In this document: piece after piece, positions 48,683 through 55,842 of the stretch
Position numbering within the stretch: the first letter of the stretch is position 1
Layout: each line of letters starts with the position of its first letter
From: Sphingomonas bisphenolicum
GTDB taxonomy: Bacteria > Pseudomonadota > Alphaproteobacteria > Sphingomonadales > Sphingomonadaceae
NCBI RefSeq assembly: GCF_024349785.1
Contig: NZ_AP018817.1
Location: 1,767,501-1,831,500, forward strand
Direction: 5' to 3'
DNA length: 64,000 nucleotides
Made by a program: the position numbers and the translations under genes
Notes under the pieces: model-generated
Database searches by the model: none
Seen by the model: only the letters and a program-made list of their open reading frames with translations
Told to the model about the DNA's origin: nothing

Positions 48683-50073
48683 ACTATCCCACCAATAGAA
48701 CGCCGTTCGCCCTGAGCCTGTCGAAGGGCTTTCCTACTCAAGCGTTGAAAAGAAACAAGCGGGCTTCGACAAGCTCAGCCCGAACGGTTGTAGCGGCGCT
48801 ATTGTTCGCCACCGCAACCCCAGCCCTGGCCCAATCCCTCGTCATCACCGGCGCGACCCTGGCCATCGGCGACGGATCGGAGCCGATCAGGAACGGCACC
48901 GTGGTCATCAGCGCGGGCAAGGTCGTCGCGGCCGGCGCAGGCGTCGCCGTCCCCGCCGGCGCGAAGACCATCGACGCCGGCGGCAAATGGGTGACGCCCG
49001 GCATCATGTCGGGCTTTTCCCGCGTCGGCCTGGCCGAAGTGCCGGCGGTCAAGGAAACCAACGACACCAGCGCCCGCTCGCCCTTCTCCGCCGCAATCGA
49101 CGTCGCGCCGGTCATCAACCCGCTCGCCAACCCGATCGCGATCAGCCGCACCGCGGGCGTCACCCGCGCCGTCGTCGCACCCGCGACCGGCACGAACATC
49201 TTCGCCGGGCAGGGCGCGGTGATCGATCTGGGCGCGGACATGAGCCCGATCACCCGGCCACGCGCCTTCCAATATGTCGAAATGGGCGAAGCGGGCGTCG
49301 AGGAGGCGGGCGGCAGCCGCGCGGCGATGATCCTGACCTTCAAGATGATGCTTACGCAAGCGCAGGATTATGCGAAGGCGCCCGCCAGCTATGACGGCCG
49401 ATCGAAGGACGCGCTGCTCAACCGCGTCGATGCGCAGGCGTTGGTGCCGGTCGTCAGCGGGGCGATGCCGCTAATGGTCCACGCCGAAAGCGCACGCGAC
49501 ATATTGGCGGTGCTGGCCCTGCGGCAGGATTTCCCGGCACTGAAGCTGATCCTGGCCGGGGCGACCGAAGGCTGGATGGTCGCGCCGCAGATTGCGGCGG
49601 CCAGGGTGCCCGTCATCACGGCGGGCCTCGAAGACCTGCCGTCGAGCTTCGAAAAGCTGGCCGCGACCCAGAGCAATGTCGGCCGACTGGTCAAGGCAGG
49701 CGTCAGCGTCTCGATGGGGATGCTGACCGGCGACGATGCGCTGCAATTGCGGGCGGCGACGCAGCAGGCGGGCAATATGGTGGCGCTGCTGAAAGTGCCG
49801 GGCGCCACTGGCCTGAGCTGGGGCCAGGCGCTGCGCACCATCACCTCGGCTCCTGCCGAAGCGATGGGGCTGGGCGACCGGATCGGATCGCTCACCCCCG
49901 GCAAGGCGGGCGACGTGGTGATCTGGGACGGCGACCCGCTGGAAATGACGTCGGCCCCGGTCGCGGTCTGGATCGACGGCGTGCAGCAGCCGCTGGAAAA
50001 CCGCCAGACCAGGCTGCGCGACCGCTACGCGACGCCGACGGAAGGGGCGTTGCCCAAGGCGTATGAATGGTGA
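48679..50073 (+). CDS. Amidohydrolase-like protein, lacking HxH motif, with repeat-derived N-terminus
   Basis: The 464-residue product is paralogous to the upstream amidohydrolase. In place of the metal-binding HxH it has GIMSGFSRVGL, and the later His cluster is reduced (MVHAESARD), so it may not bind metal in the usual way. Its N-terminus (TPFALSLSKGF...) is encoded by a palindromic repeat at 48703-48787, followed by a hydrophobic signal segment (VVAALLFATATPALAQ). It overlaps the previous gene by ATGA. Possible roles: inactive partner subunit or an enzyme with different chemistry. Confidence 0.8.
   Translation: MNYPTNRTPFALSLSKGFPTQALKRNKRASTSSARTVVAALLFATATPALAQSLVITGATLAIGDGSEPIRNGTVVISAGKVVAAGAGVAVPAGAKTIDAGGKWVTPGIMSGFSRVGLAEVPAVKETNDTSARSPFSAAIDVAPVINPLANPIAISRTAGVTRAVVAPATGTNIFAGQGAVIDLGADMSPITRPRAFQYVEMGEAGVEEAGGSRAAMILTFKMMLTQAQDYAKAPASYDGRSKDALLNRVDAQALVPVVSGAMPLMVHAESARDILAVLALRQDFPALKLILAGATEGWMVAPQIAAARVPVITAGLEDLPSSFEKLAATQSNVGRLVKAGVSVSMGMLTGDDALQLRAATQQAGNMVALLKVPGATGLSWGQALRTITSAPAEAMGLGDRIGSLTPGKAGDVVIWDGDPLEMTSAPVAVWIDGVQQPLENRQTRLRDRYATPTEGALPKAYEW
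48703..48787. repeat. Palindromic repeat within the 5' coding region of the second amidohydrolase
   Basis: Begins CCGTTCGCCCTGAGCC and ends GCTCAGCCCGAACGG, with inner GTCGAAGGGC and GGGCTTCGAC. Same family as 1205-1300. The reading frame stays open through it and encodes part of the n-region of the signal peptide. Confidence 0.85.
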
Positions 50074-50318
50074 GGCGAAGGGGGCTTCGGCCGCCTTCGC
50101 CTTCGGGCCCGATGTTGCGGTTGTCGGCGCGAGCCGCTCTATAGCTTCACCGCGGACCCTTCGACAGGTTCAGGACAGGCTTGATCGGGGGGGGCGCTTT
50201 TTTCGCGCATCGAAGGGCGCGGGATGCCCGATTGAGCTCCAGCATGACGAGAGCGATATCTGCTCACGACCATTTGTGGCCGCTCCAGGAATAATATGAG
50301 ATTTCTGCTAGCAGACGT
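50074..50318. other. Spacer with a fragment of the palindromic repeat
   Basis: The 245 bases hold no convincing gene. ACCCTTCGACAGGTTCAGG near 50157 resembles one arm of the dispersed repeat, and a GGGGGGGCGC run follows. The rest shows nothing recognisable. Confidence 0.5.
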
Positions 50319-50702
50319 TCAGTAGGATCTGCCGCCGTGCCGATTGGCTAGAAACCGGTAGCAAAGTCCTGTCATGGCACCGAGCGCTGACCACAAGGCG
50401 AACACGAACAATGCGGTCGCCGCAGGCGCAGGATGCCTCGCCGTCGCCCAAACCAGATATAGAGCGGCTGGGATGCTAGTCATAAGCAATCCGCCAATTG
50501 CAAATCCCTTTAAAGATCGGCGGTTTGTCCGCAGTAAATAGGCACAGATTGCTAGTCCGAAAATGATTTGGGCTCCATACAGCAGCAGCAAATAGAAGAT
50601 TGGTAGAGACACTGGGCGAGGAAAGCCGCCGCTTCCCCACGACACTACAGCACCAACTATCGCCGCCGGCACTGGAGCCAGAAAAAATGCAACGAGCTTC
50701 AT
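50319..50702 (-). CDS. Small four-helix membrane protein, unknown
   Basis: The 127-residue frame from ATG 50702 has four hydrophobic stretches (about 3-22, 33-58, 66-84 and 95-112) with short charged loops, so it should be an integral membrane protein. I do not recognise a family. Its DNA is visibly less GC-rich and its codon use less GC-ending than the neighbours, and it is flanked by repeat elements on both sides, which suggests a transferred gene. The start is not firmly supported by a ribosome binding site. Confidence 0.6.
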   Translation of the reverse strand: MKLVAFFLAPVPAAIVGAVVSWGSGGFPRPVSLPIFYLLLLYGAQIIFGLAICAYLLRTNRRSLKGFAIGGLLMTSIPAALYLVWATARHPAPAATALFVFALWSALGAMTGLCYRFLANRHGGRSY

Positions 50703-51181
50703 TATGTCGGCCCCCACTTCTGAAGCCGGTGTGGCAGGATCAATCCCAAAATTCCATCTTAAACTGGCCTGTTGGGTGCCGACCAAGGGCGGACCTCTTA
50801 TGCATCGTCACCCTGAACTTGTTTCAGGGTCCATTCCTCCGGATAGAGCAATGGTTTGTTCGGCTCGATGGATGCTGAAACAAGTTCAGCATGACGCCGT
50901 GGGGAATGTCGCCTTCCCACCCTTTGCTGCCAATCCCCTGTCCTACACAGCGCCGCCATGCCACATTTGCCCCTCGGCTCCTTGTCATCGTCCGCACATC
51001 CCCTTTCCACGCAGTCGCGCAGCTGCGTCGATCCGGCGCCAAGCGCGACTCTCATGCGCGATATGCGAGAGGTTAGAGAAGTTCCGCGACTAACCCGTTG
51101 AAATCGCAAAGATCGAAGCGAACATTTCCCATCCGAAAGCCCGGAAAATCACACCGCAAAGCGCATGTCCATGGCTGGACC
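50703..51181. other. Intergenic region with a different palindromic repeat, otherwise empty
   Basis: Apart from the repeat at 50806-50896 no gene or clear site is visible in these 479 bases. The stretch after the repeat has lower GC than the average and short frames only. Confidence 0.5.
50806..50896. repeat. Palindromic repeat of a second type (CGTCACCCTGAAC...)
   Basis: CGTCACCCTGAACTTGTTTCA at the left is mirrored by TGAAACAAGTTCAGCATGACG at the right, with an inner GGTCC...GGATG. The ends pair over about 20 bases with two to three mismatches. It differs from the CCGTTCG family but shares the small palindrome design. Confidence 0.75.
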
Positions 51182-51670
51182 CTAGCTACCGGTAGCGCCC
51201 CACACATCGCTGGCCTTCACATAGCCGCGCTGGCCCTTGGCGTCGAAATTGCACCAGCCGCCCGAACAATCGCCCAGCCGCCCGACCACGCCGCGTTCCG
51301 CCCGGAACAGCGCCCGCGCGCCATCGCGCGGCGATTCGCGCAGCGGCGCGACTTCGGACCGGACGATCGCGGTCGGCGTATCGCTCAGCAGGCGGACATG
51401 CATCCAGCCCTGCGCGCCGTCGGGGTCTTCCACTTTGCGCCACAGGCCCAGCACCTGCACCACCTTCACCGGCAGGTCGCGGCGGCGGTAGATCCAGTTG
51501 GACGGGTAATCCAGGCTCGGCCCGACGCGCATCCGCGCTTCGTCCTGCGACAGCGACGCCCAATAGGGGACCGGCTTGCTCGGCCCGGCCAGCGCCGCGC
51601 CCGTTACCGTCAAGGCCGCGACCAAAGCGGCGCCCAGCAAAAGACGCTTCATTCCAGACCTGAACCCCAT
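51182..51670 (-). CDS. Secreted SH3-domain protein
   Basis: The 162-residue product has a signal peptide (MKRLLLGAALVAALTVTGA, cleavage after ALA) and two SH3-like segments (RMRVGPSLDYPSNWIYRRRD and WRKVEDPDGAQGWMHVRLL), with a third near the C-terminus (GDCSGGWCNFDAKGQRGYV). These are bacterial SH3 domains that may bind cell wall. Start 51670 is chosen; 51652 is also possible. Upstream is a 2-hydroxyacid dehydrogenase on the opposite strand. Confidence 0.82.
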   Translation of the reverse strand: MGFRSGMKRLLLGAALVAALTVTGAALAGPSKPVPYWASLSQDEARMRVGPSLDYPSNWIYRRRDLPVKVVQVLGLWRKVEDPDGAQGWMHVRLLSDTPTAIVRSEVAPLRESPRDGARALFRAERGVVGRLGDCSGGWCNFDAKGQRGYVKASDVWGATGS

Positions 51671-51792
51671 GTCGCCCATCGCCTTCCCATACGCCCTGCC
51701 GGCCCGCCCCGACAAGCGTTGATGTCGCCGGTTGCGTCGCCAGTCGCCATATCCGCTTGACCGGCGACGCGGGCAGGCATAGCGGCTTTGCC

Positions 51793-52791
51793 ATGGCCAA
51801 GAAGCAGCGTCCCGCAAAGCCGCGCGTCATCGTCACGCGCCGCCTGCCGCCCAATGTGGAGGCGCGCATGGCCGAATTGTTCGACGCCAGCTTCAATGTC
51901 GGCGATGTCGCGATGAACCGCACCGATCTCGCCCGCGCCATGGCCCAGTGCGACGTGCTGGTGCCCTGCATCAGCGACCAGATCGACGCCGCGCTGCTGG
52001 CTGCCGCGCCGGAACGGCTGCAACTGATCGCCAGCTTCGGCAGCGGGGTCGATCATATCGACCTGCCGGCCGCGCGGGCGAAGGGGATCATCGTCACCAA
52101 TACGCCCGGCGTCCTGACCGAGGACACGGCCGACATGACGATGGCGCTGATCCTGTCGGTGCCGCGCCGCCTGGCCGAAGGCGAGAAGCTGGTCCGATCG
52201 GGTGAATGGCGCGGCTGGAGCCCGTCGGGAATGCTGGGCCACCGCATCGGCGGCAAGAAGCTGGGCATCATCGGCATGGGCCGGATCGGTCGCGCCGTCG
52301 CCCGCCGCGCCCGCGCCTTCGGCCTGTCGATCGCCTATCACAACCGCCATCGCCTGCCCTTCGAAGTGGAGCAGGAGCTGGAGGCGGAATGGCATGGCGA
52401 TCTGGATGGGCTGCTGAGGGCGAGCGACATAATATCGATCCATTGCCCGCTCAACGCCGACAGCCGCGGCGTGATCGACGCGCGGCGGATCGCGCTGATG
52501 CCGCCGCACGCCTATTTCATCAACACCTCGCGCGCGGAAATCACCGACGAACAGGCGCTGATCGCGGCGCTGGACGAAGGGCGGATCGCCGGCGCGGGCT
52601 TCGACGTCTACACCCATGAGCCGGCGGTCGATCCGCGGCTGCTGGCGCTGGCCAACGTCGTGCTGCTGCCGCATATGGGCTCCGCGACCTTCGAGGGCCG
52701 CGATGCGACAGGCGCGCGGGTGATTGCCAACATCCGCACCTGGGTCGATGGCCATCGACCGCCCAACCAGGTGCTGGAAGGCTGGGTCTGA
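51793..52791 (+). CDS. D-isomer 2-hydroxyacid dehydrogenase (glyoxylate/hydroxypyruvate reductase-like)
   Basis: The 332-residue protein has the two-domain fold of NAD(P)-dependent 2-hydroxyacid dehydrogenases. The nucleotide-binding motif is LGIIGMGRIGRAVARRA, the substrate Arg and acid lie in INTSRAEITDEQAL and AGFDVYTHEPAVDP, and the catalytic His is in LLPHMGSATFEGR. The family uses glyoxylate, hydroxypyruvate or other 2-keto acids. It is divergent from the SH3 gene and convergent with the DUF2383 stress gene three bases after its stop. Confidence 0.9.
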   Translation: MAKKQRPAKPRVIVTRRLPPNVEARMAELFDASFNVGDVAMNRTDLARAMAQCDVLVPCISDQIDAALLAAAPERLQLIASFGSGVDHIDLPAARAKGIIVTNTPGVLTEDTADMTMALILSVPRRLAEGEKLVRSGEWRGWSPSGMLGHRIGGKKLGIIGMGRIGRAVARRARAFGLSIAYHNRHRLPFEVEQELEAEWHGDLDGLLRASDIISIHCPLNADSRGVIDARRIALMPPHAYFINTSRAEITDEQALIAALDEGRIAGAGFDVYTHEPAVDPRLLALANVVLLPHMGSATFEGRDATGARVIANIRTWVDGHRPPNQVLEGWV

Positions 52792-52794
52792 CGC

Positions 52795-53244
52795 TTAAGC
52801 CGTGGCGAGCTGGTCCTTGAGCCCGTTCACCACCAGATGGCCATGCACCACCGAGTCATGAGCGCGGCGCACGACATCCTGCGTCTCCGCGTCGATCGCC
52901 TCGTCCTTGAGCACGCGCTCAAACTCTTCGCGCAGATAATCCTCGCCACGGTCGATCGCCTGGATCACCGCCTTGTCGCCGCCGCCCAGCGCAACGAAGA
53001 TGTCCTCCATCCGCCGATGCACGGTGCCGGCGACGGAGCCGAAGCCATTGGGCTTGCCCCCCAGCGCCCGGCTGCGCGCCTGTAGCAGGTCGACCGCCTT
53101 GGCGCGCTCGGCTGCCAGATCGCGGAACAGGGTCTGGAACGCGTCCGATTTCACCTTGCCGGCACTATGTTCATAGCCTTTCACGCTATCGATCAGGGTG
53201 GTGATCAGGTCGTCCAGCTTGCTGATGGCATGATTGTTCGACAT
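52795..53244 (-). CDS. DUF2383 (PA2169-type) four-helix stress protein
   Basis: The 149-residue helical protein matches the DUF2383/PA2169 family: SKLDDLITTLIDSVKGYEHS at the start, FRDLAAERAKAVDLLQ and VHRRMEDIFVALGGGDKAVIQA. Members have a ferritin-like four-helix fold and are linked to stress, but function is unclear. AAGGAG precedes ATG 53244. An EcfG-like promoter lies 30 bases upstream, and another stress gene is divergent. Confidence 0.87.
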   Translation of the reverse strand: MSNNHAISKLDDLITTLIDSVKGYEHSAGKVKSDAFQTLFRDLAAERAKAVDLLQARSRALGGKPNGFGSVAGTVHRRMEDIFVALGGGDKAVIQAIDRGEDYLREEFERVLKDEAIDAETQDVVRRAHDSVVHGHLVVNGLKDQLATA

Positions 53245-53273
53245 CGCCTTCTCCTTTGATACGGCGGGGGAAG

Positions 53274-53299
53274 AACGGTCAAACGGACGCGATGGTTCA
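53274..53299 (-). promoter_or_regulatory. EcfG-like promoter of the DUF2383 gene
   Basis: On the minus strand TGAAC, 17 bases, CGTT: one base from the GGAAC-N16/17-CGTT consensus, 30 bases upstream of the start codon. Confidence 0.55.
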
Positions 53300-53354
53300 T
53301 ACAACTGTCTGAGAATGAACCTTAATCCTGCATTATCCATAGTTACGACCGGGC

Positions 53355-53379
53355 GGAACAAGCGCCCTCGCCGTCGGTT
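53355..53379 (+). promoter_or_regulatory. EcfG-like promoter of the DUF1328 gene
   Basis: GGAAC, 16 bases, GGTT: exact -35 with one base change in the -10, 40 bases upstream of the start codon. Opposite in direction to the EcfG-like site at 53274. Confidence 0.55.
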
Positions 53380-53419
53380 GATGCTGGCATAGACCGGATA
53401 CGAAACGAAAGGACGTCCC

Positions 53420-53605
53420 ATGCTCAAGCTGGCCATCATCTCCCTCGTCATTGCGGCCGTACTGGCCTTGCTCGGCTTCGGCGGCGCCGCTGGCGCCTTC
53501 GTCGGCATCGCCAAGATCCTGTTCTTCATCGCCCTCGCCGTATTCGTGCTGTTCCTCGTGCTCGGACTATTGGCTGGCAAGGGCATTAAGGACGCGATAG
53601 ACTAA
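53420..53605 (+). CDS. DUF1328 small membrane protein
   Basis: The 61-residue product has two transmembrane helices (about 3-24 and 30-52) and matches the DUF1328/UPF0391 family ([20 protein letters not shown]). These proteins are common in stress regulons, with no biochemical role assigned. AAAGGA precedes ATG 53420, and an EcfG-like promoter lies upstream. It shares the intergenic region with the DUF2383 gene. Confidence 0.88.
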   Translation: MLKLAIISLVIAAVLALLGFGGAAGAFVGIAKILFFIALAVFVLFLVLGLLAGKGIKDAID

Positions 53606-53610
53606 AGACC

Positions 53611-53814
53611 ATGACACAGATTGGCGCTGGCGTGAATGAAACCGGCAGATTGCTGCGCGACGACGCCGGTTTTCTGCTTCAGCGTGATCTGGGCGGCAGC
53701 TATCGCCTCGTCCTGTTGCGCGTACCTATCGATCATGTGGAAAAGCGGGTGCGCGTACAGGGCTATTATGCCGGGGACGGCATCGTCGAGGCGGAGGGCG
53801 TGGCTGCGGCCTGA
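53611..53814 (+). CDS. DUF5818 small protein
   Basis: The 67-residue product matches the DUF5818 pattern: TGRLLRDDAGFLLQRDLGGSY followed by LVLLRVPIDHVEKRVRVQGYY is given here in parts. It is a small beta-rich domain common in sphingomonads. It starts five bases after the DUF1328 gene and may share its promoter. Function is unknown. Confidence 0.7.
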   Translation: MTQIGAGVNETGRLLRDDAGFLLQRDLGGSYRLVLLRVPIDHVEKRVRVQGYYAGDGIVEAEGVAAA

Positions 53815-53867
53815 TTACCGCGTCGCCCCCTTGCCAAAACCATTCGGACGCGCGAATAATTGCGTCC

Positions 53868-55625
53868 ATGCGCAAGTTTCTATCTCTGATGCTCACCCTC
53901 GCCGCGCCCGCTCTGGCGCAGGCGCAAACGCCCCATGACGACCTTGCAAAGGTCATGGACGACCATTGGCGCTGGTATCTGTCCACCCATCCGGTCGAGG
54001 CAACCGCGCGCGGCGTGCGCGATTATGACGATCGCATCTATGATATCTCGCTCGCGGCGCGGGATGGGCAGATCAGGGCGGAACGCGGCTTCGTCGCCCG
54101 ATTGGAAGGTGTACCCGCCGAGCAACTGGATGCAGCCGATAAAGTCAATCGAGACGTACTGCTATGGATGTTGCGCGATGATATCGAAGGCGACACGCAT
54201 CCCGCAGAGCGGCTGATGCTCTTCACCACCTATTATGGCTGGCATCAGGGCTTTTCCGGCATGGCGGACGCCCTGCCTTTCTACAATCGCGCCGATTATG
54301 ACAGCTATCTCAAGCGTTTGGCGCTCTATCCCAAGCAGAATGGCGACGCCTTGGCCATTACGCGGCAGGCGATCAAGGGCGGCTATGTTCAGCCCTGTTC
54401 GGTGCTGCAAAATTATGCGGACACGATCAGCGGCATCGTCGCGGGCAAGCCGGAGGAGACGCGCTTTTTCGAGCCGTTCAAGCGCGCCAGGCCGCGCGAC
54501 CTGAGCGAGGCCGACTGGAGCGCGATGCAGGCGAGGGCGGTGACGGTCATCCGCGACGTCATCACGCCCGAATACCGCAAATGGCATGATCTGGTCGTGC
54601 AGGAATATTTGCCCCATTGCCGCAAGAGCGACAGCGCGTCGGCGCTGCCGGGTGGGCCGGCCTGGTATGCGGCCCGTGTGAAGGCGCATACGACGACCGA
54701 TCTGACGCCGGATCAGATTCACGAGATCGGGCTGGAAGAAGTAGCGCGGATCGGCAAACGAATGGACGAGATCGCGGTCAAGGCCGGCTATCCCAGCCGC
54801 GCCGCCTATATCCGGCACCTGCGGACCGATCCCAGCTATTATGCCAAGACGCCGGAAGAGTTGCTGCGCGTCGCGGCGCGGCAGGCCAAGACGATCGACG
54901 GCCTGCTGCCGCGCTATTTCGGCACGCTGCCACGTCTGCCCTATGGGCTTAAAGCCATCCCTGCGGCGGAGGCGGAAGGCACGACCACCGCTTATTACGG
55001 CCCCGGCGCGCCGGAGAGCGGCATTTCCGGCACCTATTGGGTCAATACGTCGAAGCTGGACCAGCGGCCTTTCTGGGAACTGCCTGCCCTGACCGCGCAT
55101 GAGGCGGTGCCGGGCCATCACAACCAGATCGCGTTGCAGCAGGAATTACCGCTGCCGCCTTTCCGCAAATATCTCGCCGGTTTCACAGCCTATGTGGAGG
55201 GCTGGGCGCTCTACACCGAATATCTGGGCGAGGAGATGGGCCTGTACGACACGCCCGAGAAGATGATGGGACGCCTGTCCTACGAGATGTGGCGTGCGTG
55301 CCGGCTTGTGGTGGATACCGGCATCCACGCCAAGGGTTGGGACAAGGCCAGGGCGGTCGCGTTCATGAAGACCAACAGCGCCTTGTCCGACGCGAATATC
55401 GATGCAGAGGTCAATCGCTATATCAGCTGGCCGGGGCAGGCGCTGGGCTACAAGCTGGGCGAGATCAGGATTCGCGAATTGCGGGCTAAGGCGGAGGCGG
55501 CGCTGGGGCCGAAATTCGACCTGCGCCGCTTCCATGACGCGGTGCTGGCGCAGGGCGCGGTGCCGCTGACCGTGCTGGAAAGCCAGATTGACGGATGGAT
55601 CGCGACGGAAAAGGCCAAAGCATAG
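53868..55625 (+). CDS. Secreted DUF885 family protein (putative metallohydrolase)
   Basis: The 585-residue product has a signal peptide (SLMLTLAAPALAQAQ, cleavage near residue 20) and a long all-helical body typical of DUF885 proteins. The motif TAHEAVPGHH with a later EGWALYTEYLGEEMG is the HExxxxH-like zinc site of this family. Members are presumed peptidases or hydrolases of the periplasm. It ends 218 bases before acnB and shows no partner. Confidence 0.85.
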   Translation: MRKFLSLMLTLAAPALAQAQTPHDDLAKVMDDHWRWYLSTHPVEATARGVRDYDDRIYDISLAARDGQIRAERGFVARLEGVPAEQLDAADKVNRDVLLWMLRDDIEGDTHPAERLMLFTTYYGWHQGFSGMADALPFYNRADYDSYLKRLALYPKQNGDALAITRQAIKGGYVQPCSVLQNYADTISGIVAGKPEETRFFEPFKRARPRDLSEADWSAMQARAVTVIRDVITPEYRKWHDLVVQEYLPHCRKSDSASALPGGPAWYAARVKAHTTTDLTPDQIHEIGLEEVARIGKRMDEIAVKAGYPSRAAYIRHLRTDPSYYAKTPEELLRVAARQAKTIDGLLPRYFGTLPRLPYGLKAIPAAEAEGTTTAYYGPGAPESGISGTYWVNTSKLDQRPFWELPALTAHEAVPGHHNQIALQQELPLPPFRKYLAGFTAYVEGWALYTEYLGEEMGLYDTPEKMMGRLSYEMWRACRLVVDTGIHAKGWDKARAVAFMKTNSALSDANIDAEVNRYISWPGQALGYKLGEIRIRELRAKAEAALGPKFDLRRFHDAVLAQGAVPLTVLESQIDGWIATEKAKA

Positions 55626-55842
55626 CCATACTACTTAAGTCCATGCTTTACTCGGAGTAATTTGAAAGGCCGCAGTTTTAGGCCGATTGGCGTAGCTGGC
55701 GCCAATATTTTGCCGCGCCGCGGCGGCTTGCCAACTTGCGTCTCTTGACGTACCGGGGCCGCGTCAGCTCCCAGACCGGGCATAAAAGTCGGCAAGTGGC
55801 GCTGCGCGTCGACTCCGTGCACTTTATGACGTTGGGAACGAG

